A stretch of 64,000 bases of DNA from Sipunculus nudus (Eukaryota > Annelida > Sipuncula > Golfingiida > Sipunculidae): the NCBI GenBank assembly GCA_026874595.1, contig CM049314.1:70944300-71008299 (forward strand), in the 5' to 3' direction. This document shows, in pieces, positions 38,661 to 50,610 of this stretch. The notes under the pieces are model-generated. The model was not told the origin of the DNA and made no database searches. It saw only the letters and a program-made list of their open reading frames with translations. The translations under genes were made by a program, and so were the position numbers. How positions within the stretch are numbered: position 1 is the first letter of the stretch; each line of letters starts with the position of its first letter.

Positions 38661-39806
38661 TAATATATATTTATGGCCAGGTTGACCACTAGTATGCAAT
38701 GTGTCATTAGCCGACGTGCCCATTTTGAAGCTTTGCGGTAGTTGTTTGAGCTTTACGGTATAGTAAAAAATTAGATATGATAATATTTCTGAGACACTGG
38801 AAAATTATTTGGGGTAATTTTCCCGAGATAGTATTCTGATGATAGAGATGTATACAGCATTTATTGTTTATGCATGACATTATACCATACGGGTCTGCAT
38901 GCGTAAAAAACCAAGCTTAGTGCAAATACTGATTCAAATGAAATATATATATATCTTAAGTAAATAACAAAACATATTTACCAACCAAGTGTTAATTTCT
39001 TAACAAAAACTGTTTTGTAAAACACAGTAAAGAAAACATTATCCAGACCCTTTTTATGGCACAAAAATAATTCGGTTATGTTTGTTTATTTATTTTTTTT
39101 TTTTATTATAAATCAAATTACCTTAATTTCATGCAGAGAGACATGCATCCCTGCATCCTAAGACTTGTAGATCCTTCGTCTGCATGTGGATGATGTTCTC
39201 GTTTATACCATAATCATATGTGTCTTTTTCACCATTTTCTATTTATTAACAAATATTTATATTAAATAATAGCCCAGTCCCAATTTATGTAACATTCCTT
39301 CTACACATAGGCCTGTACTACATCGAATAACTTTACCATCATATCTTATTTTATATAGATAAAATTTTCACTCGCATACATCGATGTATAAACTATTAAA
39401 AGTACACATGTACACGGATACTGGATAGCTATGTACTACTAATAGGCCCTTTATCTTCCCTTTATATATATGTGCGTGTTTGTGTTATTATATATTCATT
39501 TGTTATATAATTATAATAATGGGCACATACATTAATTTATTATATATAAATTAATGAATTAACATATGAGTACCTGATTACGTCGCCGTCAAATGAATCG
39601 ATGGCTCGGTGCCTGTTGACTACCGCGGTCACACTTGTTTCATCCGAGTCCTCCTCAGAACCATGCACAAACCTCTGAACGGTTCTTCGAGATAACCCCA
39701 CCATCGCGCACACTGTCTCCATCACTCTTTGCAAGGAGAAGCGCAGGCCATGCCTAGCTTCATCCATACAAAATTTAAACACTCTTTGAACTATAGTGGC
39801 AGCCAT
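37290..39806 (-). CDS. possible three-exon gene: transposase-like ends plus PHD finger
   Basis: Three minus-strand exons are proposed. Exon 1 (39806 to about 39581) starts MAATIVQRVFKFC and contains a helix-turn-helix, ETVCAMVGLSRRTVQRF, like the N-terminus of IS630/Tc1-type DDE transposases of invertebrates. Exon 2 (38588-38431) reads FVDHVTKLEEEW...D.EDV.LIITNESDQED and then a Glu run, like the C-terminal tail of the same transposases. Exon 3 (37418-37290) encodes a PHD-type zinc finger, FCPYC...EEWVGCDTC..WLHKKC, and a stop. Exons 2 and 3 join in phase 0 at GT-AG borders. The exon 1 donor (AG|GTACTC) does not match exon 2's phase, and no catalytic core was found between them, so an exon may be missing or the gene is a core-deleted remnant. 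The function is unknown. Confidence 0.45.
37477..37517. repeat. (AT)n microsatellite
   Basis: About 40 bp of AT dinucleotide directly upstream (minus strand) of the PHD exon acceptor. Confidence 0.95.
37645..38252. mobile_element. 608-bp GC-ended foldback MITE
   Basis: The terminal inverted repeats begin GGCCCCTTTTCCATGCGCGC and end with its complement at 38252. Each arm continues with further ggaaac/cgcgcgcg palindromes. TATAT flanks both ends as a likely 5-bp target duplication. It lies in the proposed intron between the PHD exon and the acidic exon. There is no transposase inside, so it is non-autonomous. Several copies of 'gcgcggaaacgcgcgcg' make strong hairpins. Confidence 0.8.
38592..38661. 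repeat. (AC)n-(AT)n microsatellite
   Basis: An AC dinucleotide run passes into an AT run. On the minus strand it forms an alternating pyrimidine-purine tract just before the acceptor of the acidic exon, so the apparent Met-Tyr-Ile-Cys-Val start there is not coding. Confidence 0.95.
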
Positions 39807-40129
39807 CACGAAAACTCAAAAGGTTGACGCTCCCTTTGGCAGACGACACGGTGCCGCCCCTACGCAGACGACAGTTGGACGAATCTTATGCATATTCATG
39901 ACAGCGATTATTACGTCACGCAGTACTCACGCACTACCCATCAACATGGCTTTCCCAAGTGGACGCAACAACCATGCAGCCGAGGGATGAGAATATGTAC
40001 AAATATGGACAAACAACGTCGTGATTTACAGCTTTTTTATTTCAAATATATTCATACTACCATAAGTTGCCGGAATGTGGATGCATCCACAGCATGCGCA
40101 TTGTGTAATTAGTCTTTGAGTGGTAAGTG

Positions 40130-40176
40130 AATAATCTCAAAAAACCGATGGGCACCCTTTGGTGGGACGGACTATA
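40130..40176 (-). mobile_element. terminal repeat of a TATAGTCCG-type element
   Basis: The reverse complement reads TATAGTCCGTCCCACCAAAG, then GGTGCCC and ATCGGTTTTTTGAG. This closely parallels the terminus of the 1.8-kb element at 40763-42570. Only this end was found. It abuts the next element head-on and creates a 22-bp perfect palindrome at 40164-40185. Confidence 0.6.
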
Positions 40177-40762
40177 GTCCGTCCCAGTACCCGTGTCCGC
40201 ATGTTTTTTCGCGATAATTATTTTTAAAATATTCTTTAAAAATGCCCTTTGGCCTGAAGTAGATAAACGGATATTCCGCCGATTTTGTGTAAAGAAGTTA
40301 TATATCATGTAAAATGTATTAACTTTGCGACTCTTTTGCGTTATTTATGCTGAAATAAAATGAATGGCGTCTTCCCGGCACTACTGGACAGTACATTCCT
40401 TCATGTTACACTTTCCATGTCTATGGCTGCGTTTGATGTTTATTAGACAACAGTGACGTCACAAAGACGTCACAGTGATCGGTCGCGCGTCACCTTCAAT
40501 TGACTGACGTCATAAGTTTGACTAGCTTGTTTATTATCAGTTCTCAGGCAAGGAATAAGTCGTAAACGCTGTAACTTGTTTTGTTATATTTTGGATTATT
40601 CGTCTCATACAAAATTAAAGCAAGGTAAGGCATAACTTTTTGCGCAGGTAGTCGGGCGGAATAGCTCCTGCAACCTTTGGACAAGAAAGGTTTACACAGC
40701 TTTACTTGTATAAAAAGTTATCCCGGAAAAACATGCGGACACGGGTACTGGGACGGACTATA
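40173..40762. mobile_element. 590-bp MITE with 36-bp perfect TIRs
   Basis: The left end TATAGTCCGTCCCAGTACCC, then GTGTCCGCATGTTTTT, is matched exactly in reverse complement at 40727-40762. TA at the borders suggests TA target duplication, as in the Tc1/mariner superfamily. There is no coding capacity. The interior has two perfect TGACGTCA octamers (40454-40461, 40505-40512) and a partial one between. A degraded relative lies at 50966-51310. Confidence 0.85.
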
Positions 40763-41113
40763 TATAGTCCGTTCCACCAACCGTGACACTAGGTTTTTTC
40801 GCGATATTTTGAATCAGACTTAAAACTGAACAAAGGTTTTTGGTAAGTAGTTGAATTAGAACGCGACCTAATTTTCTGACAGGAAAAATGCCACATACCC
40901 GAAATGAATCACCTGTAATGAGCAAAAATCAAAATGCAGGATAAACTCTGCAGGCGTTTACGACATTTTGTGCCTGGTCAACTGATTTGATTCTGCCTCG
41001 CACGCGCATGACGTCATAAGCGATGTTCCATTTTGCAGGTGGGAGGTTCCGCTGTTTGGCGATGTGGAGTAGTCAAACAATAATAACATGCTGAAGTACA
41101 TCACTGTCATTAG

Positions 41114-41146
<33 letters not shown>

Positions 41147-42570
41147 ATTTTAGATATAGATATAGGGTGCTATCCTTTTGAATGGTCATAAGCGGTGCCT
41201 TAATAAAAATAATGATAAAACGGCTAAAACATGCACGCCGTGCAAGTGTGCCCTAGATTTTTCCCCCAGGCACGTGTACCGGGCCTGCAGCACCAGCGAA
41301 AACCATTTACAATGTATCACCGGTGCATCTCTGAGCGGGGGTCACGCATTCCATTTATGTCAAAGCTCAGGCATTTTTTCAGTGAACTCTATTCGCCCAT
41401 AAACACAATTCCTCACACAGTCATTTAAATATGTACATTACATTTTCTGGCAAAGTTTAAATTAATGGCTGTCGCAAGCACAGGGTTTGATTAACATGGT
41501 TCCATGCCTGCCTTGCGTTGATGTTTGTACGATTTTCCTTGGAAATGGATTTAAATTCTAATCTGAATTTATTGCCAATATTGGCTCTCCCAAAAACATA
41601 TATTCATTACCATGTACTCCCTTTTTTTAATGGGACACATATATACAGTGATTATCCCAACAACCCAATTTGTGTAAAATGTTAATTTTGAACATGGTTT
41701 TATTTCTGCCTGAATTTAGTCCTAACCTGCATGTCAGGACAAGGACAAATCTTTAGTATCTAAAATAATCTAAACTAAAGTGTCTGGGGTCATCCCAACC
41801 TTGAAATGGGATCGCCAATATTGTAAGGCAAGTACGCCCAAAGCGATCAAAAGTTAGGCGAATATTCCGACCAGTTCATTCTAAATAGGGATGGCAAGAT
41901 GCCAGTGCCGGTTTCTCGGGGTCATGAAATACGTGGATTCATATGGAATTTTGTAAACGTTTTGCTACTTTTTGTTAAAGGTGTATTCACAATTTTGACG
42001 GGAATTAAAATTCGCTTTTTTTTTTAAACAAATGTGAATAGATTCGCACCGGCTTTGGCTAGAAAACTTGTAGTCCAAAACGCTGACGGGCCTCACAAAG
42101 CGATTTGTCACGCATATACCAGCAGTTACATGAATGAAGCTTCGGCCATAGCCATTACTGGGCCTCTGTACATGTACCGTACAATATTTAAAAATCGGCC
42201 ATATACAGTATTATAAAATAGAAGAGCTTAACTTTGGCTGCTTACCACGGTGCCACCTGCTGGCCTCTTTATAACGTGCATTCAGGAAATTTCACGCGAC
42301 GACCGTGACGTCACGGTTTCGTCATTCCATTATGACGGCAAAGTTTTCACATACAGCGCTGAGTTGGCCATGCAGTTCTCACATAAAGAAAAACAACAAC
42401 TCGGCGTCGTGATGTTAATGATTTTCATAAATTTTCGCTAACTTCATACAAAATTAGCACGTTGTCTCAGCATTCGCCGTACCGCTATGAACACACATTA
42501 GAAATCCAGGGAGAGAAGAAAACCCGAAAAAACCTAGTGTCACCGTACACGGTTGGTGGAGCGGACTATA
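40763..42570. mobile_element. 1.8-kb non-autonomous TIR element
   Basis: The left end is TATAGTCCGTTCCACCAACC, then GTG, ACACTAGGTTTTTTCG. The right end in reverse complement is TATAGTCCGCTCCACCAACC, then GTG, a 7-bp duplication (TACGGTG) and ACACTAGGTTTTTTCG. It directly abuts the 590-bp MITE. Inside are a 33-base C run (41114-41146) and two TGACGTCA octamers (41009-41016, 42306-42313). Short frames inside (41178-41428, 42034-42441) have no recognisable domain and no transposase motif. Confidence 0.75.
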
Positions 42571-44629
42571 GTATAGACATCACCAAATATAAATGTCGCA
42601 GTGTAAATTATCATTCTCTTGCAGGCTTTATGTGTATAATATATTCTCAGTTATATATGGGCTAATCATATACTTATTTCTTTGTGTATATACTATTAGT
42701 AGCCTGTTGGTTACCCAATTGGATATTTAATATTAACTTAAACATTCACTGATAGGACACAATAACCGATGTTGTCAGTCTGAAACACTGTTGACAGGTT
42801 GACATGGGTGTTGGAATAGGGCATATAGAGTACGTACTGCTAACATGGAGTAAAAGCTTCAAGCTGACATTATATATTTTAGGCATATGTACACTTTATC
42901 TGGTCACTGAATAATAATAATACTAATAGTTATATTTTATACAATTGAACGCAAACTTGTTCAAAGAAACACTTAAAATATCATTGGATTCGCAATGACT
43001 TGTTTTCGACACAAATACGATAAACGCCACCTCATGAAAACATACCAATGACGTCATAAAAGAAAATGACGTAATAAGTCATAATAAGTCAATAATTTTA
43101 TGGGGGAACTAGACGCTTTAAATTACCAATAGAAATTAAATAATATTTTGAATGTTGAATATTCGTGAAAAATTAATCTGAAAGATGGGGGTTAATGTGC
43201 TTTTTTTTTTAATAAAAGGACATGAAAAATGTTTTTATATGATGTTTACTATATAGAGACCAAAACTACTTGTAATAAAAAAATACCAATATGATGTTTA
43301 TTGTATTAATTGTGGATGAAGTTTATAACATATACAATAATATCGTTAGATAAAATGTATGTGTCAGTTGACTAATTTTTTTCAATAAACGCAGTTTTGT
43401 ATTGACAGCGCATAACAGTGTAAAACACAAAAATAATAATACTAGAATAAGAATGCATACAAATCCTCTAAATCCGGTGGTTAATTCAACTCGTTTGAAA
43501 GTTGCATAATAAAAACACAAACGATATTTTATTTTGAATTAAAAACGACATATAGAAGGGCCTTGAGACTTGGAAGGGAGAGGATATAGAATCACCCACG
43601 AAATGCCTTGACAAAGTGTGTGTGTAACACAGATGATATGATGATTAAAATTCGTGTAATGAATTATGAAGAAGTAAAAGTAAAATGAGTGTGGTAAAAT
43701 AAGTAGCAGAATCAAGATACATGCAGTTAAATAGAAGTGTTTTCTTTTCACACAAATGTCATGTCTTAGAGAGGTGCGTGGGTTATTCTTTTGTTTTCCC
43801 TTTGGAAGTTGATAGTTTCTCTGAGGCTGAATTTTCAAGTGGGGCGGTAGGCTTATACTACTTTGCTTGGTCACCCACATTCTCATCCAGTTATGATGGC
43901 TGTGACAGTCACTGACACTTCCCCCTGGTGGTACAAGTCACAATCAAGCTTGGCATTCTAAATGGTTTGTCGGATGTACAAACCACCCGATGACATTTAT
44001 ATTATTTATCGCTATAATTTTATATTCAACGGATGATAATTTACACATTTTTGGCAGTGTGTTATGCTTCAAATATAAATTTAATCGAGTGTTTCATCAC
44101 AGGTACCCAAAACACCCATGACCAGTATGCATTCATACTATCCAGGGTTAGCATTTGACGTTGGTGTATCTTGCTATATGTGACTTATCGGGTAAAATCT
44201 GGGTTATACGTATTTTACCCATGTTAAACCTGTGTTTTGCCCAGAGGTTTGCCCGATTTATTATCCAGGCTTTATCCAATGTATATTTGCTTTCATTAAG
44301 TATGACTCCATGCTTAGTTTTTTTTTCTGACTGGTCAGCAGAAGTTATACATACACTTCACATTAGTAGCAACCCAAGTGGTCTGACCAAATAGATCCTG
44401 AATAGAGAAAGTCATATATTATACACACTTGTAACTCATATTTTATTGTGCTGAGCACATCACTATAATATTCAAAATTATAAATATACCTGGAGGCAAT
44501 GAACATGCCTCGAACACAGAATTTAAATAAGAATGACCAGTATTCTTTGTGCTATTGCACAGCTGACCCTGTTTTGAAGGCTGTCTGTAGCACTGTAATG
44601 TAAATACTCATGTTCTTTGGAGGCTACCA
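42571..44629. other. no gene recognised
   Basis: AT-rich. A TGACGTCA octamer sits at 43049-43056. The minus-strand frames 43323-43520 and 43539-43886 are hydrophobic or low-complexity readings with no family resemblance. Confidence 0.5.
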
Positions 44630-44634
44630 TTGAA

Positions 44635-45456
44635 TTGAAATGTTCACAAGCTTGAGTTGATTTGCATGCAGAACTCTTGTGCGAATTTTTTTAATCGTGA
44701 GAAACAAATCTTTGAGATCATTTCTCAGGGAGTCACCTTCAAGGTTTACACCCCTTGGGAGTGAAATGAGCTCATAATTTAAGGGGTCTGAACTAAAGCG
44801 GGGCCACTTGCCACAGCTGTCGTCGTCTCCAAAAACGAGACACAATGTTATTAATTGCATTTTGGAGCATTTCGGTGTTACCACTATTCTGATATATGGA
44901 AAATGTAAAACATCTCTCCAGATTTTGTGTGACATTGCTGCTCAAGACTTTATGGGTCGCCTGTAGTTTGTACAAGAGAGGTTTTTCTTCACGTGATTAA
45001 TATCACTATGTTTTGTTATTTGATATCCAAGCTCTTTGACAACCCTCGAAATAGTGGTAGAATCATCATCCAAAATTAATGAATCAATTATAACATCAGG
45101 ATTTCCATCTTCTATTTTTTTTTATAATTTTACTTGCCGCGCTTTGCTCCATGGCCTTTAATGTGCCATAACATTTTAAATACATAACTAATGGCCAATA
45201 TTACCATTCAAGGCATTGAATTTGGAGCAAATTCTGCAGTCTTTGGTTTTTGCTGCATACTCTAGAATATTACCTGTATTTTTACCAATCACTGCTGCAA
45301 CTCCTGACAAACTGTCATACTTCCTGCCAGATGACCATTTTTGCCATCTCAATCATTTACCTTCAGTACATATTTTCATGTTTTTTCCATTTACCTATAT
45401 TTGCACTCTGGATCATTTGAAATAAAACTAAGGAAATGTTATTAATGTCTAAGCCC

Positions 45457-45515
<59 letters not shown>

Positions 45516-45745
45516 CAGATTCAGGTAAAATATACATCATCTAGCTTGAATCGTCCGACAGTTGTTTCTCCTGAATAACTGCCTCCTGGCACGCGTTCTC
45601 AGCCAGTCTCTGTATTTCTGCTCCAACTTGTTTCTCTCTCTTTCTGAACGTGCTGTCACTCATTCCTGGTATATCGAACCCATACAGGACCTTGTCCCCA
45701 GTCCAGATCTTCTTCGTAAAGTAACTAAATTAATGAATAATAATT
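44635..45745 (-). pseudogene. decayed animal Mutator-like transposase
   Basis: Fragments on the minus strand follow the order of the Mutator-like transposase domain found in invertebrate elements. First is GFDIPGMSDSTFRKREKQVG (45690-45600 region), then W.KWSSGRKYDSLSGVAAVI with GKNTGN and C.IC (45330-45205), then DGNPDVIIDSLILDDDSTTI with an Asp cluster and DINHVKKNL (45112-45010). Last is FGDDDSCGKW...ISLPRGVNLEGDSLRNDL (44850-44640). The pieces lie in different frames with stops between them, and a 53-bp (TA)n tract interrupts at 45461-45513, so the gene is dead. It would have cut and rejoined DNA for a Mutator-superfamily element. Its terminal repeats were not identified. Confidence 0.7.
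45461..45513. repeat. (TA)n microsatellite
   Basis: 53 bp of pure TA inside the Mutator-like pseudogene. Confidence 0.97.
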
Positions 45746-46816
45746 TTGACAATTAATGGTTAAGATATTTTTTTTATTTAAGTTTAGACGGCGTTTAGGC
45801 CCTGCCATATATAATGAGTCTAATTAATAGCAATATTGATACATATGAAGCTTAAGATTAAGTCTATATGATCCATTTCATCATCTATCGATAAACACTG
45901 GACCCGTAACCAGTGGTAAAAAAGTGTTATATTTACCCCTCACCAGCGCGTCACTCTTCAAAGTTTACTATTAAAATCAAAATGCAACACAGTCTTAGTT
46001 CTTAGTCATAGTCTTCCAGTCAAAGTATTCATGTGTTCATGTACATGCGAAGACCAGCTCTCCTGAAAGTTAAAACGTCTCTATTTTAGGTAGACATAAA
46101 TGAGGATTAATGATACGGTTACAAGTTTTTTTTTTGTATTTCTCTTTCTGATTGTTACAATGTGAAAAATGAACATTGGGCATTTAAAGATGCAATTCCG
46201 CCCTTACCGCAATGTTAAGCTACGTTTCGAGCAGCGCGAGAGCGAGGGCGAACGCAGAGTGTGTTTCCATATACACGCGACGCAGCACGCGATTTCCAGT
46301 CTTTTCATCATAGTTCTTTAAAAAAATTAGATTTCATTTTGTGAATTTTGTAGAACTTACCAAAGTGATTATTCGGGAATTTATGACATGTTCGGATCGG
46401 TACTTAGCTGAAAATATATAACATACGTAGGCCATTTTGAAGTATCTTTACCTCTACGTCCCGTATTTCTATTGTCATAATATGAATATATTCATCCTCC
46501 AAGTAACCTATATGTAAAAATCATACTTTTTTTTTTTAAATACTTCCGCATGGGAATTTGCAAACAGATTCAAAAATAATATCTTCGTTTTACAATGAAC
46601 ACAAATTTGTTTTTGGCCGAAATATAATTTTATCCCTTTTTTAATGTAACATTAATAAGGGATTTCTGAAACTTTCCATCATTAATCGATTGGGTGTCCT
46701 TTTAATTATATTTTATTTATTATATAAATACTTACAGGGTTCCCCAATTGTCCTGACATAGTATACATCCCATGTGTTGTTGTGTCAGTCTCTTTTTACA
46801 TCTCTTTGATATGGCC

Positions 46817-47435
46817 CTATAGGAGACCGGAATGCTGGCCAGTATGCCGTGCCTTCTCCCATGATCCAGTCACTGGGAAGCAACTCCGCCTCCTTCGTCT
46901 AACTGAATTCCACAAACAACATATATAGCCCTTCAGGAAAGTAAAATGCTTTATAAATATTTTTGTTAGTTCTTTATCAAATTCATAAATGTATATAGTA
47001 AAATCATAGAGTTCACGATGTCTGTAAAACGGACAGTGCTTCGTGGTCCGTTTTTTAAGGGGAAGAGTTTCCATTTTGGTATACATGCCTGATACCTTTA
47101 AAAGTTCTCCGATGCGCGCAAGCACTGGGGTACGGCCTGTAATAAATACTCTGACGGCACAGGAATTGCTCCAGATGTCTTCCCATATTTTTATATCATG
47201 CACATAACCCCGAGAGTAATAGTTTAACAAGTTGAGGTGTTCCGACAAACATTTCAGTGATATGAGGTTTTATCGAATATGGGCAAGCGAGTCGCTGTGG
47301 GGAATGTCATTCCCCCTTTGTATATATGACTCATTGGCTACTTTTGTCACATCTTGCATGTCTTTCAGTTCCTTTTTCAAATGGGCGGATAGGTGTAGGT
47401 CTATCACTTTCAGCGGAAGTAATGATAATGTTATA
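46817..47435 (-). CDS. unidentified coding-like stretch
   Basis: The minus-strand frame opens near 47430 (HLSAHLKKELKDMQDVTKVA, then HSDSLAHIR), hits one stop near 47270, and continues as EHLNLLNYYSRGYVHDIKIW, IFTGRTP-like V-F-I-T-G-R-T-P and LPLKKRTTKHCPFYRHREL to 46817. The amino-acid composition looks like real protein up to about residue 90, and the end (WNSVRRRRRSC) looks like run-through. I do not recognise the family. It lies upstream, on the same strand, of the Mutator-like remnant, so it could be a second gene or an N-terminal part of that element. Confidence 0.3.
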
Positions 47436-48276
47436 AATTAATCCGTTACAGTTAAATCCATTTCTTTTAAGATTTCACTTCTCATACACAAAGCCAGAAA
47501 GAGATTCAGTTGCATCTGCTGATTTTGAAACCCCCCAAAACAAGCCGATTTCAAGAGGCTCGGAGTTTTTACCATTTGTTTTCGTTCCTAGAATGGGCCA
47601 AAAAAGTGTATTACTGCTTTTTAACAGCGGAAGACCATCTTTATTTATTTTAGATTTAAATCCAAAAGTGAATAAATAACTATATATGAATGATATTTAT
47701 AATTCAGGATATTCAGGATTTTTTCCCCGCCCAAAATATACATTGTTTGGCTGTTACACAGCGTAAAACAGGTGTACAGTTAACCGGGCGTTGACCTTGC
47801 GTTGCTGGAATATTTTGCATGGCGGCTCCCTATGAAACATCCGAGGCTGGAAACCAACAGATTCGGTCGAGGTATTCCGTGTGTATGTCAAGGTAATAGT
47901 TGTTGACTTTACCCTCATCTTCTTCAAGCCTGCTCTAAGATTGTTCCAAACATTGTCTATCCTCTGAGTGTGTGTTACATCATCATTTTCAAATTATTCC
48001 AGATGATTTGCCATGGTGTGGTGTAAGATTGAAATAAGAAGTGAAATTTTCAGACCATGTTACACTTACTGGCAGAATTTATTTCATCCTCCTCGGTTGA
48101 ATCTTGCTTCTTTTCCTGCCACTTACAATTTGAACATGAATTTCCCCGACAGTGTGTCAATCATGCTAAATAGCTAAGTTTTAAAAATTTTCCGTGAACG
48201 GATATTTTCGTTTAATCAGTTTTGTACAACTTGACCAGGCCCTCCAAACTTCAAAAGATTCCCGAAACTGAATCTA

Positions 48277-48600
48277 CTACAAAATGTCCCGGAAATGATT
48301 ATAGAAATCAACGTGCTCGTGATTTGATTTTATGTGATTACCAAGCAGCATGTGCATTAAAAATGAAGAACACCAGATGTCCACACGGGCATTGGTAATA
48401 TTATTACTTTCAATCTGAGTACATTCCTTGAAATAAAAGATATATCCCTTTAGCTGATCTCCTGCTGCAAAAAAAGGACATATGAAAACATGCTCATCAA
48501 TACAAGATTGTCCATGATCAATGCACACTTTCTTTAGCTTGCTGTACACATACTTTCCCTTGCCAGATAACTGCAATTGCACTAAGTCTAGTATATCCAT
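48277..48600 (-). CDS. unidentified 107-codon frame
   Basis: Opens MDILDLVQLQLSGKGKYVYS and continues with KKVCIDHGQSCIDEHVFICP and FFAAGDQLKGYIFYFKECTQ. Near the end it reads ARVDIWCSSFLMHMLLGNH. The composition is protein-like, with regularly spaced Cys. The sequence V.I..SSFLMH recurs in another minus-strand frame at 50751-50960, so these may be two copies of one exon. The family is not recognised. Confidence 0.3.
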   Translation of the reverse strand: MDILDLVQLQLSGKGKYVYSKLKKVCIDHGQSCIDEHVFICPFFAAGDQLKGYIFYFKECTQIESNNITNARVDIWCSSFLMHMLLGNHIKSNHEHVDFYNHFRDIL

Positions 48601-48831
48601 AATGGATATAAAGGAACGGTCCTCTCAGGGCGAACATTTTTAACAAATCATTGTGATAGCGTCTACAATGATTTTATATTTGACCCTTTGACCATAACCT
48701 TGTTTTTTAGCAGAGATATCCCATAGGTCACGAGGGTCCATGTATTGACTGATGCCTTACCTTGCACTGAATTCGTATGAGACAAATAATCCAAAATATC
48801 ACAAGAGACTTCACAATGATTGCTATATATT

Positions 48832-48836
<5 letters not shown>

Positions 48837-48884
<48 letters not shown>
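48837..48884. repeat. (TA)n microsatellite
   Basis: About 48 bp of TA dinucleotide. The Tyr-Ile reading frames on both strands here are artefacts. Confidence 0.97.
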
Positions 48885-48893
<9 letters not shown>

Positions 48894-48959
48894 TTATTAC
48901 CATCTTTCATATAAAGAATTTTTCTATGCTAAAAAAAAGAGAGAAGAACGGATGTTGAT

Positions 48960-50554
48960 GAATTGTGCATATAGTGTACTAAGTGTTCGCCAGATGGCGA
49001 CCAGTACCGGCGGTACTGACAGTGCTGAACAGGCGTGATATTTTTGTTTTTGTCCTGAGGTCGGCACGGACACAAGCGTGCAGTTTGTAATCTAGTAATA
49101 AACTGTTGACTCTGTTGATTGCAATCGGTTGTCACTTTATAAACACATCTTTCATCTTAGCTTTTTGAAAAAAATAGACGTGTTTCTTTTATCTGGTGCA
49201 TATAACATATACTTACCTGCTTAAATTGGATTTAGGAATGTCACTTATCTCTGAAATAAAATTGATTTTCCGATTTATAAAACGAGTTAAACATGCTATA
49301 GATATATCATACATATTTTCATCAAGTATTGTAATGTTAATACTCTTTTATGTGTATTACACATAAATATAGATATACATATTTTCATCAAGCATTATGA
49401 TGTTAATTCTGTTTTATGTGTATTTTACATGTATATACTTTGTATTGATATATTTTGCATTCCAATAAATTTTATATTTGCACATGAATATGTTTTATTT
49501 TTATTTATTCTCCAAAAAGTGAGCTTTCTTTAATATATCCAATACCTATAATACCATGATTGCAAAATATATTTTCTATTACCATTTGGTTCTGGGTTAG
49601 GTCCAGCTTGAATGGTTTCTACACCTGTGTCAAGCCCGTGTAGGACAGGGCTGCTCTCGCACATAATATCTATTATAGCTGTAGACAGCTGTTTGCATTT
49701 TTGCCTTCATGTACTGCTAGAAATTATCAGTAATTATTATATTTTCAAGACTGTCTGACACAGCCTTACTTATTGTTCACATCTAAAATATAATAATCTT
49801 CAGGCATATTGAATATATTCAACATATTAAAACACCATGCGAATTCACGTTATATCTCCTACATTCAGCTGTTTATACACACTATGTCCATCATTAAAAA
49901 ATATGTATCACTCTCCCGGATTTATACAAGACGCATCAGATTTTGCGTGGTTACTCCATATGCAAACAATGTCAATGACATACCGTTTCAAACTGTCGGG
50001 GAAAGCAGTCAGCAAATTAAAACAATATAAAGGTAAACATTTCAAGTTAACTAAATTTGAACTATACTTGCCTCGCTGTAGACTTTTTTCGCCTCTGTCA
50101 CAAGGTTCTTCTGTTTCTTTCTTAGCTCATCTGGCGTCCGCTGAGTCGGTTGACCGGAGTAAATCAATTTAGGTCTCCGGCAATTTTTGTTCAGCATCGT
50201 TCTTTAGTGGCTAACGTCACATTTTAGAAAGCGGGGCCGTCAGTACCTCAAAATTCCCCTTTACTAATTCAACCAAGTTAAAAATATCTAATTCTGTAAA
50301 GTACGGTTTTCTTTTCTTTCCCTCCATCTCGCAAGGGTCAGGGATTGAAGCTGAGATACAGTTGTCGTCTGCTTCATTTAATCCATTCACCAACAGACAG
50401 GGGGCGCTCCCAAAGGGGCTTTCCAGGTCAAAAGGGGATTTCCAGGCCTAAGCTAAAACAACGTCACTGCAACAGATTTGTATCTAGGGCTTACCTAAGT
50501 TAGGTTTCGGGGCCTTTCCACTTTGGGAGTCTTAAGTCATTTACATTCTTATTG
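48960..50554. other. no gene recognised
   Basis: AT-rich sequence with a near-duplicate pair of about 55 bp ('atacatattttcatcaag..tt', 49310-49435). The frame at 49837-50172 has no recognisable features. Confidence 0.45.
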
Positions 50555-50610
50555 CAACAGGGCTCTGATGAACCGATGAGGCGAAACCGGCGTTAGTGAG
50601 TCAGATTTAT
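50555..50610 (+). ncRNA. possible worn minimal hammerhead ribozyme motif
   Basis: CTGATGA at 50565-50571 and GAAA at 50583-50586 are the two conserved hammerhead core strings in the correct order. Between them a 2-bp CC/GG stem II closes a 5-base loop, with an A-C mismatch at its base. After GAAA, 'c-cggc-gtt' can form the very short stem III described for minimal hammerheads of Penelope-like elements. Stem I pairing is weak. This is a candidate only; chance occurrence or a dead copy is quite possible. Confidence 0.3.
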
